64,000 bases of DNA from Rikenellaceae bacterium (GTDB lineage: Bacteria; Bacteroidota; Bacteroidia; Bacteroidales; UBA932). Positions 9,893 through 18,581 of the stretch are shown here, one piece after another. A program made the position numbers and the translations under genes. The notes under the pieces are model-generated. The model was not told the origin of the DNA, searched no databases, and worked only from the letters and a program-made list of their open reading frames with translations. Within the stretch, counting starts at the first letter, position 1. Each line of letters begins with the position of its first letter. The stretch spans positions 1 through 64,000 of the forward strand of contig JALEPJ010000030.1 in assembly GCA_022766385.1 (NCBI GenBank), written 5' to 3'.

Positions 9893-11068
9893 TCAGTCTT
9901 CCCCCTCAGAGTTCTGGCTGCGGATAATCGATTCCAGGATAACCTGGACGCCGCTTTTCTCCGAGGAATGCACACGTACTTCCGAACTGTCAATGAGAGG
10001 ATGCCCCAAAGGGAAGAAGAGCACATCCTGCAGAAGCAGTTCAGCATCAACGTAATCGTAGTCATTGTCAGAGATTTGGATAATCACGCCAGGCACCTCC
10101 GCGAAGAGCAGCTTCACGATGTCTCTCTCCCCCGTCGAGGCCACCAGATCGGCAAGCTCGATATCGGCTCCGGCACGTGGACTGCTCATAGCCTTGAGCG
10201 CAGCCATCAGGCCGCCGTCACCAACCGTAGCCCCAGAGAGAATGATATTGTCCTCAATAAGCTCTCTTACGACTTCGTAGCAATCTATAAAATAATCAGC
10301 ATCAACGATTAGCGGAGCCAGAGAGCCGCTCAGGCCAACAGCCTGTGACAAGGCTGAAGCACCAAGACGGTAATCGCATTGCTCGAAAGGAATGTAAATC
10401 AACCAGCTGGCCGAATCAGGCTGTATAGTGGAAGGATGAAGCTTTTTCAATCCCATCCTCGGGTGTTCGGTGCGGAAAGGCAGCTCATCGAAAAAGGATG
10501 CTCCCCCGTCAAAAGCCCCGTCGAAAGCATCCTCAGCATCGGAAGAGGCTTCCATTATGCTGCAGGAGGCAATGAATTCATTCCCGGCTCCAGTTTCATC
10601 ATACGAATAACTCTTAAGCCTGAGACCCAGCATATCCAAATAATCCACGGCCGACTGCACGGAAGAGTAGAAGCAGGCCATATCGCCCAACTGCTCCGAA
10701 GACCAAATCCAGCTGAGAGACATACCAAGATCGCCCAGACGGAAATGGCCCCTCCTCCAAATGGCATCAATCAGTGCAAGGGCTATGCGGCTCTTGGTGA
10801 AACTCTCCGGAAAGGATTTGGGGAAACTTCTCTTCTTTATGCCTCTGACCAGTTTGAGATAGGGATTTATCATTTCCGGACCGGTAGGGATGGGACGCAC
10901 GTCAGGATCTATGGTTTCGTCCAGAATAGGCGCAAAATCCCCTTTCTCCTCAGTTTCAACAGCCGGTTTGTCCGAGAGGCAGGACTCCAGCAAACGCGCC
11001 GGGGCAAGCTCCATCGCTACGCCGTCGATAATGTATTCAGAATATAAAGCCGACTTCTTTTTGTCCAT
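9893..11068 (-). CDS. PurL-derived protein lacking catalytic motifs (FGAM synthase-like pseudo-enzyme)
   Basis: 391-aa protein with no obvious function. From about residue 95 it reads colinearly with the C-terminal half of large-type phosphoribosylformylglycinamidine synthase. SLSWIWSSEQLGDMACFY resembles the PurL SLSANWMW..GEDARLY segment. WLIYIPFEQCDYRLGASA resembles YYIDFS....LGGSAFAQ. VGDGGLMAALKAM and LLFAEVPGVIIQISD resemble HDVSxGGL and LFAENPGVVIQV of the AIRS_C fold. The GKDSLSM nucleotide motif is replaced by unrelated residues, the HDVS motif reads ATVG, and there is no glutaminase domain, so it is probably inactive in purine synthesis. It has its own perfect promoter and probably co-transcribes the PhoH gene. 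The homology is my reading, not a search result. Confidence 0.7.
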   Translation of the reverse strand: MDKKKSALYSEYIIDGVAMELAPARLLESCLSDKPAVETEEKGDFAPILDETIDPDVRPIPTGPEMINPYLKLVRGIKKRSFPKSFPESFTKSRIALALIDAIWRRGHFRLGDLGMSLSWIWSSEQLGDMACFYSSVQSAVDYLDMLGLRLKSYSYDETGAGNEFIASCSIMEASSDAEDAFDGAFDGGASFFDELPFRTEHPRMGLKKLHPSTIQPDSASWLIYIPFEQCDYRLGASALSQAVGLSGSLAPLIVDADYFIDCYEVVRELIEDNIILSGATVGDGGLMAALKAMSSPRAGADIELADLVASTGERDIVKLLFAEVPGVIIQISDNDYDYVDAELLLQDVLFFPLGHPLIDSSEVRVHSSEKSGVQVILESIIRSQNSEGED

Positions 11069-11105
11069 ATTCCAAAAACAATGTTCAAATAAACCTTTTG
11101 CTCCT

Positions 11106-11136
11106 CAAAAATAGTTAAATTTGGATTTAAAGCAAA
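11106..11136 (-). promoter_or_regulatory. Promoter of the PurL-like/PhoH operon
   Basis: Minus strand: TTTG (complement of 11133-11136), 19 bases, TATTTTTG (complement of 11106-11113). It is a perfect match to the Bacteroidota consensus, with a leader of about 35 bases. It overlaps the putative folC -7 box on the other strand. Confidence 0.75.
11116..11123 (+). promoter_or_regulatory. folC -7 element
   Basis: TAAATTTG is a perfect -7 box 23 bases before the folC ATG. The nearest TTTG upstream (11097-11100) is only 15 bases away, so the -33 box is non-canonical. It lies inside the divergent promoter of the PurL-like gene, so the two promoters may compete. Confidence 0.45.
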
Positions 11137-11146
11137 AAAATGAAAA

Positions 11147-12472
11147 ATGAACGATTCAGACTATAAAGCTGAACTGGAAAAACTCTTCGTGCGTTTTCCA
11201 TCAGTACAGAACGTAGGTTTCAAGGGAGCCTACAAACCGGGACTTGACAATATGGAACGCTTCTGCACCCTGCTCGGCCATCCGGAAAAGGATGTGCGCT
11301 GGATACACATTGCCGGCACAAACGGAAAAGGTTCAGTAGCCAATATGATAGCCAGTGCCCTGGCTGCCAAGGGTTTAAGTGTTGGTCTCTATACCTCGCC
11401 CCACATTCTCGACTTCAGAGAAAGGATGAGAATCATAGACGGCAGAAAAGCCCGGACAAAAGCCGAACTGATTGGCAAAGAGGAAGTCCAGGACTTCATC
11501 TGCAACTACAGGGAAGACTTCGACAGGCTTTCCCTCTCCTTTTTCGAAATCACCACAGGAATGGCTTTCAAGTGGTTCAATGACCGCAAAGTTGATATTG
11601 CAGTATTGGAAACGGGCCTGGGCGGCAGGCTCGACAGCACGAATGTCGTCACTCCCCTGCTCTCCATCATCACCAGCATCGGCCTCGACCATTGCTCGCT
11701 TCTGGGTAATACACGCGCGGAGATTGCCGCAGAAAAGGCCGGAATTTTCAAGAAAGGAGTGCCGGCACTGATCGGCAGCCGAGATGACGAAACTGCCCCC
11801 GTCTTCGAACAGCAGGCGCAGAGCTTGGAAGCACCTCTCCATTTCGCTGACTCCGCAGATGCTCCCGGATGGGATAGGAGCGGGGCAATGCTCGCGGAGA
11901 TGGACCTCCAGGGCTGCTACCAAAGGGAGAACCTGCGCACCGTCCTTGCCGCCCTCGCATTGATACGGATAAACTTCGACGACGACATTGCCGATGCAAT
12001 ATGCAGGACTGCCGCGAGGATGGACTTTCACGGCAGGTGGGAGCTGATAGGCCGCTGCCCCGATATGATTTGCGACATAGGCCACAATCCTCCTGCGCTG
12101 AAACAGAATTTCGCGCAGCTACGCTCCTACCTCGAGCAGGGACGCTATCGGAGATTGATTATCGTCTATGGAGTGATGGCCGACAAGGATCTCGACGGGA
12201 TATTGCCGCTGATGCCCGAGGAAGCTCAGTATATACTCGTGGCGCCCGACACTCCGAGAGCAATGCCGTCTGCCGCCCTCTACGACCATTGCCGCAAATA
12301 CTGGGAACAATGCGGACGCAAGCCTTCGAGCCTCATCGATGCAGGAAAAGTCGCGAACGGACTGATACTGGCGAAGGCAAGGGCTGCGGGCAATGACGAT
12401 ACCTTGATATATGTCGGTGGCAGCACTTTTGTAGTGTCAGAAGCCATAAGCTTAAATGAAGAATGGGAATGA
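11147..12472 (+). CDS. folC: Bifunctional folylpolyglutamate/dihydrofolate synthase
   Basis: Mur-ligase-type enzyme that adds Glu to dihydropteroate and then to folates. The 441-aa protein carries the P-loop HIAGTNGKGS (residues 54-63), the LYTSPHILDFRERMRI segment, and ETGLGGRLDSTN, which binds Mg-ATP. The C-terminal Mur domain has DIGHNPPAL. Length is normal. Its stop overlaps the start of the alpha-2-macroglobulin gene (ATGA), so translation is coupled although the functions look unrelated. Confidence 0.95.
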   Translation: MNDSDYKAELEKLFVRFPSVQNVGFKGAYKPGLDNMERFCTLLGHPEKDVRWIHIAGTNGKGSVANMIASALAAKGLSVGLYTSPHILDFRERMRIIDGRKARTKAELIGKEEVQDFICNYREDFDRLSLSFFEITTGMAFKWFNDRKVDIAVLETGLGGRLDSTNVVTPLLSIITSIGLDHCSLLGNTRAEIAAEKAGIFKKGVPALIGSRDDETAPVFEQQAQSLEAPLHFADSADAPGWDRSGAMLAEMDLQGCYQRENLRTVLAALALIRINFDDDIADAICRTAARMDFHGRWELIGRCPDMICDIGHNPPALKQNFAQLRSYLEQGRYRRLIIVYGVMADKDLDGILPLMPEEAQYILVAPDTPRAMPSAALYDHCRKYWEQCGRKPSSLIDAGKVANGLILAKARAAGNDDTLIYVGGSTFVVSEAISLNEEWE

Positions 12473-15400
12473 AACGTTTACTGCTTCTTATCGCACTATC
12501 AATCATCTCAACAGCAGGTATATACGCAATGAATGATAAACAAAGGCTGGACGAAGGTACGGAAAGGCTCTGGAAAGAATATGAGGCTGCCGCCAAGCTG
12601 GATCTCCCCAATCAGCAATTGGAGATTCTTGACAGAATAAAAAGCGAAGCCAGGACTAAGAAACTCCCTTGGGACTTCAAGAGGGCTTCGGATCTGTATA
12701 TCAATGTCGCAAGCAGCAGAAACTGGAAACTGAGGGAAAGCCTTCAGGAAGCGAGACAGAAGGAAGTCGAGGAATTCGGCTCCGCCGTTCTCAGTTTCAG
12801 CTACGGCAAGAATGACAGCGATGCAGTTCTACCACTGATAAAGGAACGCAGGAGCGAGCTCGAGTCTGCCCGCAATTCCGGTTTTTACAGTAACGACCAC
12901 TTCCTCAGCACACCCAAGTACGGCAGTCTATTGGCGGAAAAACTGATCAGGAACGACTACGAATATGTGCTCTGGAGCAGCTGGATTGCCGCGAAGGATA
13001 TGGGGAGAGGCAATGAAGAAGAGTGCGGCAGGTTTTTGGACGGAGTATTGGGCGGACGCTACCCCGATGCCGCATTGAAAGAATTCAGCAGTCTTGACGG
13101 AATGGTAGCCAAGGAGAGAGAAAAGGCCTTGGAGGCATACGCAGCCAAGTACAAGGGCAAGGCAGTATCTCTTCTTGCAGGTGAAGAACTGCTGATGGCT
13201 AAGTCAATTCGTCTGTATGAGAAGAATGCCCAAAGTGAAGAATACAAAGCCTTCAGGACGGAATGCACTGAGTTTGAGAAGATTAGAAAAAGTTTCAGCG
13301 GAGAGGAGAAGGAAATAGCCTCCTTGTGCACACTTGTAGCTGACTGCATCAGGCAGATGGATGGCAAGGAGATTATCGCCGAAATCACCAACAACGTCCT
13401 CACAGTCAACCTGAAAAACCTTGACAGGGTAGAATTGAGCATAAGCAAGGACAGCAAGAAAGTCTTAAAAACCGAACTGAAAAATCCAAAGGGAAGCTAT
13501 TGCGCTCCCGACACCGTGAGCTTCGAACTGCCGGCAATGGATGACGGCAGCTACGATTTCAAGTGCAGCAATGGAAAGGATGAATACAACGGCCACTATG
13601 AAAAATACAGTCTCTCTGTAGCAAGCAGAACAGACTCCCAAGGGACGAGTATCTTCCTGGCCGACGCTCAGAGTGGAGAACCGGTAAAGAGCACCGATTT
13701 CATATTGCTCAACAACAGTGGAAAGCAGATAGCGGAGTACAAGGGAATGAAGCTTGATGCGTTCACATTGTTGCCGAAGGAAATCAGCAAGCAACTGAAG
13801 AACAATGAGCCTTACAGCCAGCAGTTCTATTGCCGCTGCACCGACTCACAGGGTTTCGTGCGCCTCAGCCGGAAAAGCAGCCTGGCCGGAATCACCGAGC
13901 GCAATCGTTACCAGGGCGATAACATACTCGGCAAGATATTGACGGACAGGACTGCCTTCAATCCCGGAGAGCAGCTGCAGTTCAAGGCCCTGATCTATAA
14001 GGAAGGGGCTGACAATAAGCTTGAAACGCTGAAGGGAGGAGAGAAAGTTCAGCTGAAACTTCTGGACCCGAAGATGCAGCTGATTGAAACCAAAGAGCTG
14101 ACTACCAACGCTTTCGGCTCAGTAGCAGGCAAATTTACCCTGAAAGGTGAAAGGAATGGATATTTCAGACTGCAGCTATTCTACGAAAACAGAATGCTCA
14201 GCGAACAAAGGCTAAGGGTGGACGAATTTGTCCTTCCTACCTTCACTCTAAGCTTCGATGACAACAAGTACCTTTACTACCCTGGCGACATCATTGAACT
14301 GACAGGCAGGATTCAGGCATATTCCGGCCATTCGCTCAAGAACGCCGATGCAAGATACATAGTCGAAGGCTTTTCCGACAAAGAGACAAAAGAAGGCAAG
14401 CTGGATCTTGACTCTCAGGGCCGTTTCAAGCTTTCATTCAAGGCTGACGAAGAGGACGGAAGCCGGCATTACAGTATCAGAATCAAGGTCACGGACTCCA
14501 CTGGAGAAACCCACGAATGGAGCAGCTGGCGCAGCATTGCCTACAGCCTTCCTCTGCAAGTCTTTATCCGGGATGAGGCAAGCGGTGAATTCAGCAGGAT
14601 GGAGGAGCATGATTATCGAAGTGAAGAAGAATACAAGGAATATCTTGTCAATGAAGATTTCAAAGCGAAGTTCGAATTGAACGGTCTTGAACGCGAAGGC
14701 CTCAGCATCAGCTACAGCCTCGTAAAGGGCGAAAAAGTGATTGTCAAAGGCAATGCCGCTGCGAATGAGACCGTGAGTTTCTCCCTGAAGGGCCTTGAAT
14801 CAGGAGAGTACAGCCTGAACACAGTAGCTGAGTGCAAGGACAGGAACGGGAAGCTCCACACGAAGAACAGCATTATCAAGCTTCTTCTGGTTCGAGAAGG
14901 AGACAGCACCCTCGAGGGAGGCATTGAGAATGTTTTCAAGCCTATTGACTCTGAGAGTATAGGCCTGACACTCGGTTCGTCGGCCGGACCGACCTGGGTC
15001 TGCATCGACCTCTACGGAGTGGGCAATATCCGCCTGGCTCACAGACTTGTCCACCTGGACGGCCGGCAGAATCTGCAGAGCATAGTATTCGACTATGACA
15101 GAAAGCAGTCCGAAGCAGTCAGAATCACGGCTATCTACTTCAGAAATTTCAGAAGTTTCAGCTATAGCTACGACTTCAAGCCAGAGAGGAAGAAAATGGA
15201 ACTCCCTCTGAGCTTTGTACAGTTTGAAGACAGGACCATGCCTGCTTCACGTTACAGTTTCCAAATACTCACCCGTCCGGGAGTGGAATGCGCTGCCGGC
15301 ATCTTCGATAAAAGCGTCGAAAACATTGAAAGAAATGTGTGGTCTCAGGTACTGTTGCAAAGGGAAGAACTTCCGAGCATATATAACAGGGTCATCACCG

Positions 15401-17727
15401 GCACTGACAGCTCCTTCGGGGACTTCAGATTTGAAAGTGCAGGCCCGATCAAGGCCACTATGAGTATGCGTTCGATGTCTCCTGCTTTGAAATACAACAG
15501 CGAAGTAATGGTCGAAGAAGATGCCATTCTTGTACGCGAGAATTTTGCCAATACTCTCGCCTTCGAGCCCTTCCTGAACTCAGATGCTGAGGGTCACATC
15601 AGGCTGGATTTCTCGACCGCAGACAAGCTCTCGACCTATTATGTGCAGCTCTTCGCGCACGATAAGGAGATGAACAATGCGGTATTGCGCCGGGAAATGA
15701 CTGTCACGATTCCGGTGAAGGTCTCAATAATCGAGCCTTCATTCCTCTACCACGGCGACACTTATGTCCTGAATGCAAATGTTTCGAGCAATGTTGACCG
15801 AAGCGTAAGCGGCACCCTCATTGCCGAATTCTACGACGGCAAGGACTATAAGTCCCTCAAGCCAATGCTGACGTTGCAGAAATCGATCTGCATTGAGGCA
15901 ATGGGCTCGGCCGGAAGCAGTTTCGAGTACAAGCTGCCGAATAACATCAAGAGTCTGGGTGTCAAACTGAGCTTCATAAGCGATTCTGACAATGACGGCT
16001 CAGATGCTATCTTCACCCTCATCCCGGTCTATGCGCCAGTGCAGAGCATCACGGAAGCACATTCGGCCATCATCACCAAAGACCAGGACAAAGCGCTTAC
16101 CATATCCGAGCTTAGGGCAATGTTCACCCTCGCTTCAGGAGCCAACGCGGAAGTACGAGAGCAATCCATTCTGGATATGGTCAAAGCAGCTCTTCCGTCT
16201 AAGACTGTCCCTGCATCCGAGAATATACTCGACCTGAGCGAAGCCCTCTATGTCAGACTCCTGAGCGCAAAGCTGAACCAAGAGCACAGAATAGAAGCGG
16301 ATAGCGATTCCGGCATAGAAGAAGCACAGATCAGCTACAGCGAACTGATCAGAGCCATTATGGACTGCCGCAATGACGACGGAGGCTTCGCCTGGTTCAA
16401 GGGCTTCGAAAGCTCCCCTCTCCTGACCGCAGCAATGCTGGAACGCATCAACTCCATAATAGAGAGAGAATTGGTCAGCACTTTTGATGAAATAAGCTCG
16501 GAAAAGCTCAGCAATACTATCCTGTCTGAGGAGATTATAGCTGCAGCTGTCCACTACCTTGACCGCTGCCAATTCAGCGCCAGAATGAAACGCCAGCTTT
16601 GGTGCGGAGGCCTCAGTTTTGAGCAATACCTGAGCATCAGAACAAAATACTCAGCTATTGAATTCAATAGCGACAAACTCGGTAACGAGTATAAAGAGTT
16701 CAAAAAGGAATTGAATGAATATCTCTTCCCGGGTAAGAAAAAAGTATTGAACGACGGAATACTGTCCAAGACCAGACGCATCAGTGTTATGCATAGGCTC
16801 ATTGCTGACGACTATGGCCTTGCTCTTGCTCAAAAATGGGGAATCAGTCTCTTTGCGAAGCACAGAATCAAAAACTCGTTGAGCAAGGACTACTCATCCC
16901 TTGTTGAATACGCCGTAGTACACAAGAACGGGGCCTGGTACTACCCTAATGCTGTTATGCCATTCCGCGGATTGCTTGAAAGCGAGCTTCACGCCCACGT
17001 ACAGATTTGCGAGCTGCTGGAAGCATGCAATAAATATGTTAAGAGTGAAATAACAGGAACCAAGGGCCAAGAGATAGCGGAAGGCATAAGGTTGTGGCTT
17101 ATGGTACAAAAGGAAAGCCAGAAATGGGATGAAGACCCTGCCTTCGTTGAAGCCATTGCGACTATACTTGACGGAAACGAAAGAACACTCTCTACTGAAC
17201 TGATATCACTTAGCGCCAGCATCACCACGAGCTTTGACAAGATTAAGGCAAGTGGAAACGGTATGAGGATAGAAAGAAAGTGGTACGTTGAACGATCAGG
17301 TGAATGGAAAGAGTTGAACCGCGGCAATGGACAAGCTGAGATACAAATGCTAAGGCTGGGAGACAAGGTAAAGGCGGAATACAAGATCTGGAGCGAAGAA
17401 AACAGAAGCTTCATCAAGCTCACTGCAGGCCATCCTGCCTCAATGAGAGCGGTCAATGAACTGTCTGGAATGATTGGACGTTGGGTTAGGCCGGTGAATG
17501 TGGAGGGGTGGTATGCTATTACTCCTAATGCATACAGAAATGTAAAGAAAGACTGCAGTGAATACTGGCTGGAGATTTGTCCAGAGGAAAAAAGTACAAT
17601 CAGCGAGGAGTTCTTTGTCACCCAGGAAGGCAATTTCCAGACTCCGGCAATAACTATAGAATCGTTATACGCGCCTCATTACAGGGCTAATGATAATGGT
17701 AGTACCGCTATTAGGAGTCTAGAGTAG
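12469..17727 (+). CDS. Alpha-2-macroglobulin family protein
   Basis: 1752-aa secreted envelope protein. It has a signal peptide (MKRLLLLIALSIISTAGIYA) without a lipobox. An N-terminal helical region is followed by a string of beta-sandwich macroglobulin domains. The MG2-like segment YRPGE-type reads DRTAFNPGEQLQFKALIYK, and VDEFVLPTFTLSF follows. An alpha-toroid then carries DDGGFAWFKGFESSP. The thioester motif (CxEQ) of trapping macroglobulins is not seen, so it is a thioester-free form. Family members act as protease traps or periplasmic quality control. The start at 12469 overlaps the folC stop by four bases; a second ATG at 12463 would add two residues. Confidence 0.85.
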   Translation: MKRLLLLIALSIISTAGIYAMNDKQRLDEGTERLWKEYEAAAKLDLPNQQLEILDRIKSEARTKKLPWDFKRASDLYINVASSRNWKLRESLQEARQKEVEEFGSAVLSFSYGKNDSDAVLPLIKERRSELESARNSGFYSNDHFLSTPKYGSLLAEKLIRNDYEYVLWSSWIAAKDMGRGNEEECGRFLDGVLGGRYPDAALKEFSSLDGMVAKEREKALEAYAAKYKGKAVSLLAGEELLMAKSIRLYEKNAQSEEYKAFRTECTEFEKIRKSFSGEEKEIASLCTLVADCIRQMDGKEIIAEITNNVLTVNLKNLDRVELSISKDSKKVLKTELKNPKGSYCAPDTVSFELPAMDDGSYDFKCSNGKDEYNGHYEKYSLSVASRTDSQGTSIFLADAQSGEPVKSTDFILLNNSGKQIAEYKGMKLDAFTLLPKEISKQLKNNEPYSQQFYCRCTDSQGFVRLSRKSSLAGITERNRYQGDNILGKILTDRTAFNPGEQLQFKALIYKEGADNKLETLKGGEKVQLKLLDPKMQLIETKELTTNAFGSVAGKFTLKGERNGYFRLQLFYENRMLSEQRLRVDEFVLPTFTLSFDDNKYLYYPGDIIELTGRIQAYSGHSLKNADARYIVEGFSDKETKEGKLDLDSQGRFKLSFKADEEDGSRHYSIRIKVTDSTGETHEWSSWRSIAYSLPLQVFIRDEASGEFSRMEEHDYRSEEEYKEYLVNEDFKAKFELNGLEREGLSISYSLVKGEKVIVKGNAAANETVSFSLKGLESGEYSLNTVAECKDRNGKLHTKNSIIKLLLVREGDSTLEGGIENVFKPIDSESIGLTLGSSAGPTWVCIDLYGVGNIRLAHRLVHLDGRQNLQSIVFDYDRKQSEAVRITAIYFRNFRSFSYSYDFKPERKKMELPLSFVQFEDRTMPASRYSFQILTRPGVECAAGIFDKSVENIERNVWSQVLLQREELPSIYNRVITGTDSSFGDFRFESAGPIKATMSMRSMSPALKYNSEVMVEEDAILVRENFANTLAFEPFLNSDAEGHIRLDFSTADKLSTYYVQLFAHDKEMNNAVLRREMTVTIPVKVSIIEPSFLYHGDTYVLNANVSSNVDRSVSGTLIAEFYDGKDYKSLKPMLTLQKSICIEAMGSAGSSFEYKLPNNIKSLGVKLSFISDSDNDGSDAIFTLIPVYAPVQSITEAHSAIITKDQDKALTISELRAMFTLASGANAEVREQSILDMVKAALPSKTVPASENILDLSEALYVRLLSAKLNQEHRIEADSDSGIEEAQISYSELIRAIMDCRNDDGGFAWFKGFESSPLLTAAMLERINSIIERELVSTFDEISSEKLSNTILSEEIIAAAVHYLDRCQFSARMKRQLWCGGLSFEQYLSIRTKYSAIEFNSDKLGNEYKEFKKELNEYLFPGKKKVLNDGILSKTRRISVMHRLIADDYGLALAQKWGISLFAKHRIKNSLSKDYSSLVEYAVVHKNGAWYYPNAVMPFRGLLESELHAHVQICELLEACNKYVKSEITGTKGQEIAEGIRLWLMVQKESQKWDEDPAFVEAIATILDGNERTLSTELISLSASITTSFDKIKASGNGMRIERKWYVERSGEWKELNRGNGQAEIQMLRLGDKVKAEYKIWSEENRSFIKLTAGHPASMRAVNELSGMIGRWVRPVNVEGWYAITPNAYRNVKKDCSEYWLEICPEEKSTISEEFFVTQEGNFQTPAITIESLYAPHYRANDNGSTAIRSLE

Positions 17728-17780
17728 GCGGGCAGAGGTTAGCGTAGAGAATAAACCATTGTGTATCAAGCACTTAACTT

Positions 17781-17812
17781 ATTGACTTTCAGATACTTAC
17801 CCCCCCCCACAC
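17781..17812 (+). repeat. C-run repeat, copy 1
   Basis: A block of the form TTGA-N3-TCA...TTA followed by nine C residues (17800-17808) and then CAC-type sequence. It is related to copies at 18310-18337 (inverted) and 18388-18418. Confidence 0.5.
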
Positions 17813-18028
17813 TCTCCGCAGACTGACTGCCAAGGATCCACTCGGCATCCAAAGGTTATGGAACATCAAAGAGCCACTAAAGTTCCAAGTGCCACGGGAC
17901 AACAACATTTATGTTCCAGACATCAGTAGTCCAAAAGCACGGGTAGGAAGTTCTGAGTAGAATTTCGTTGTTAATACAGGGCGGTTTGTTTACTCTCCCC
18001 TTTTTTATTGTCTTGCTGGACGAACAAT

Positions 18029-18056
18029 AAAAAAAGGATGACCGTCTTGGCCATCC
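18029..18056 (-). terminator. Terminator of tRNA-Val
   Basis: On the minus strand GGATGGCC pairs with GGTCATCC (8 bp with one wobble) around AAGAC, followed by seven T. It lies 12 bases past the tRNA 3' end. Confidence 0.85.
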
Positions 18057-18067
18057 CTTGAAATTTG

Positions 18068-18142
18068 TGGGAGATGAGGGATTCGAACCCCCGACCCTCT
18101 GCTTGTAAGGCAGACGCTCTGAACCAACTGAGCTAATCTCCC
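18068..18142 (-). tRNA. trnV: tRNA-Val (anticodon UAC)
   Basis: 75-base cloverleaf. Acceptor GGGAGAT pairs with ATCTCCC and the discriminator is A. The D-arm TAGCTCAGTTGG, the anticodon loop CTTACAA and the T-arm GGTTCGAATCC are all present. CCA is not encoded. It is a single tRNA unit with its own promoter and terminator. Confidence 0.96.
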
Positions 18143-18167
18143 AAAATGTTCTCATCGAACAGGATTA

Positions 18168-18198
18168 CAAATATAAGGCAAATTTTCGAATCTACAAA
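18168..18198 (-). promoter_or_regulatory. tRNA-Val promoter
   Basis: Minus strand: TTTG (complement of 18195-18198), exactly 19 bases, TATATTTG (complement of 18168-18175). The tRNA 5' end lies 25 bases downstream, giving a short 5' leader for RNase P. Confidence 0.8.
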
Positions 18199-18309
18199 GG
18201 TTTTTAAATAATTTTTCATCTGACAGAGAAGAAATACAAGGGCGGGGTAAAATGGTTTCTATAGGCAGTTTCACATTTTGGGTTTCCAGCAAGCTTGAGG
18301 CTGCGGCTC

Positions 18310-18337
18310 GTGGGGGATAACGCATTGATAATCAACA
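18310..18337 (-). repeat. C-run repeat, copy 2 (inverted)
   Basis: On the minus strand it reads TTGATTATCAA, a short spacer, then TTATCCCCCAC. It matches copy 3 in the TTGA-N3-TCAAT and TTATCCCCC parts, and the two face each other about 50 bases apart. Confidence 0.55.
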
Positions 18338-18387
18338 CAATAAGCATTCATCTATAAGAAAATTTACTCATAGACAAACAACTAAAA

Positions 18388-18418
18388 CATTGATACTCAA
18401 TATATTATCCCCCCCCAC
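18388..18418 (+). repeat. C-run repeat, copy 3
   Basis: TTGATACTCAAT, a short spacer, TTAT, then eight C (18409-18416) and AC. It is closest to copy 2. Confidence 0.55.
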
Positions 18419-18432
18419 ATCGAGAGAGAGGG

Positions 18433-18520
18433 TTAAGCCCAGAGTGGAGTCTTGCATAGTGAGTAAGAGGAAAGGCAAGTTCAAGCCCAGTGCGGAGGGA
18501 TGCATAGCCAACAAGATCAT
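18433..18520 (+). repeat. Imperfect 48-base direct repeat
   Basis: AAGCCCAG at 18435 and 18483, and GCATAG at 18454 and 18502, keep a constant 48-base period, with GGAG between them in both units. It is non-coding and lies just before the ompA terminator. Confidence 0.5.
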
Positions 18521-18525
18521 ACAAC

Positions 18526-18559
18526 AAAAAAAGCCCTTAAGTCAGTAGGACTTAAGGGC
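18526..18559 (-). terminator. Terminator of the OmpA-like gene
   Basis: Minus strand: GCCCTTAAGTC pairs perfectly with GACTTAAGGGC (11 bp) around CTACT, followed by seven T. It is a strong terminator 23 bases after the stop. Confidence 0.93.
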
Positions 18560-18581
18560 CAATCAAACTATGTTTGCGGAA

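Larger units (their letters stand above)
17728..18067. other. 340-base gap with repeat copy 1
   Basis: No gene is supported between the macroglobulin stop and tRNA-Val. It holds a C-run repeat copy (17781-17812), an inverted repeat TTTTTTATTG/CAATAAAAAA (18001-18034) and the tRNA-Val terminator. Nothing else is recognisable. Confidence 0.7.
18143..18525. other. Repeat-bearing gene-free region
   Basis: No coding sequence is supported. The region contains the tRNA-Val promoter, two copies of the C-run repeat in opposite orientation, and an imperfect 48-base direct repeat. The remaining sequence is AT-rich and unrecognised. Confidence 0.7.

Noticed and set aside
17877..18155. 92-codon minus-strand frame covering tRNA-Val
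   Set aside because: It covers the whole tRNA, its terminator and an inverted repeat; the protein has no recognisable features.
18388..18418. Origin or DnaA-box region
   Set aside because: No clustered TTATCCACA boxes; TTATCC is followed by C-runs and not by ACA, and dnaA/dnaN are absent nearby.
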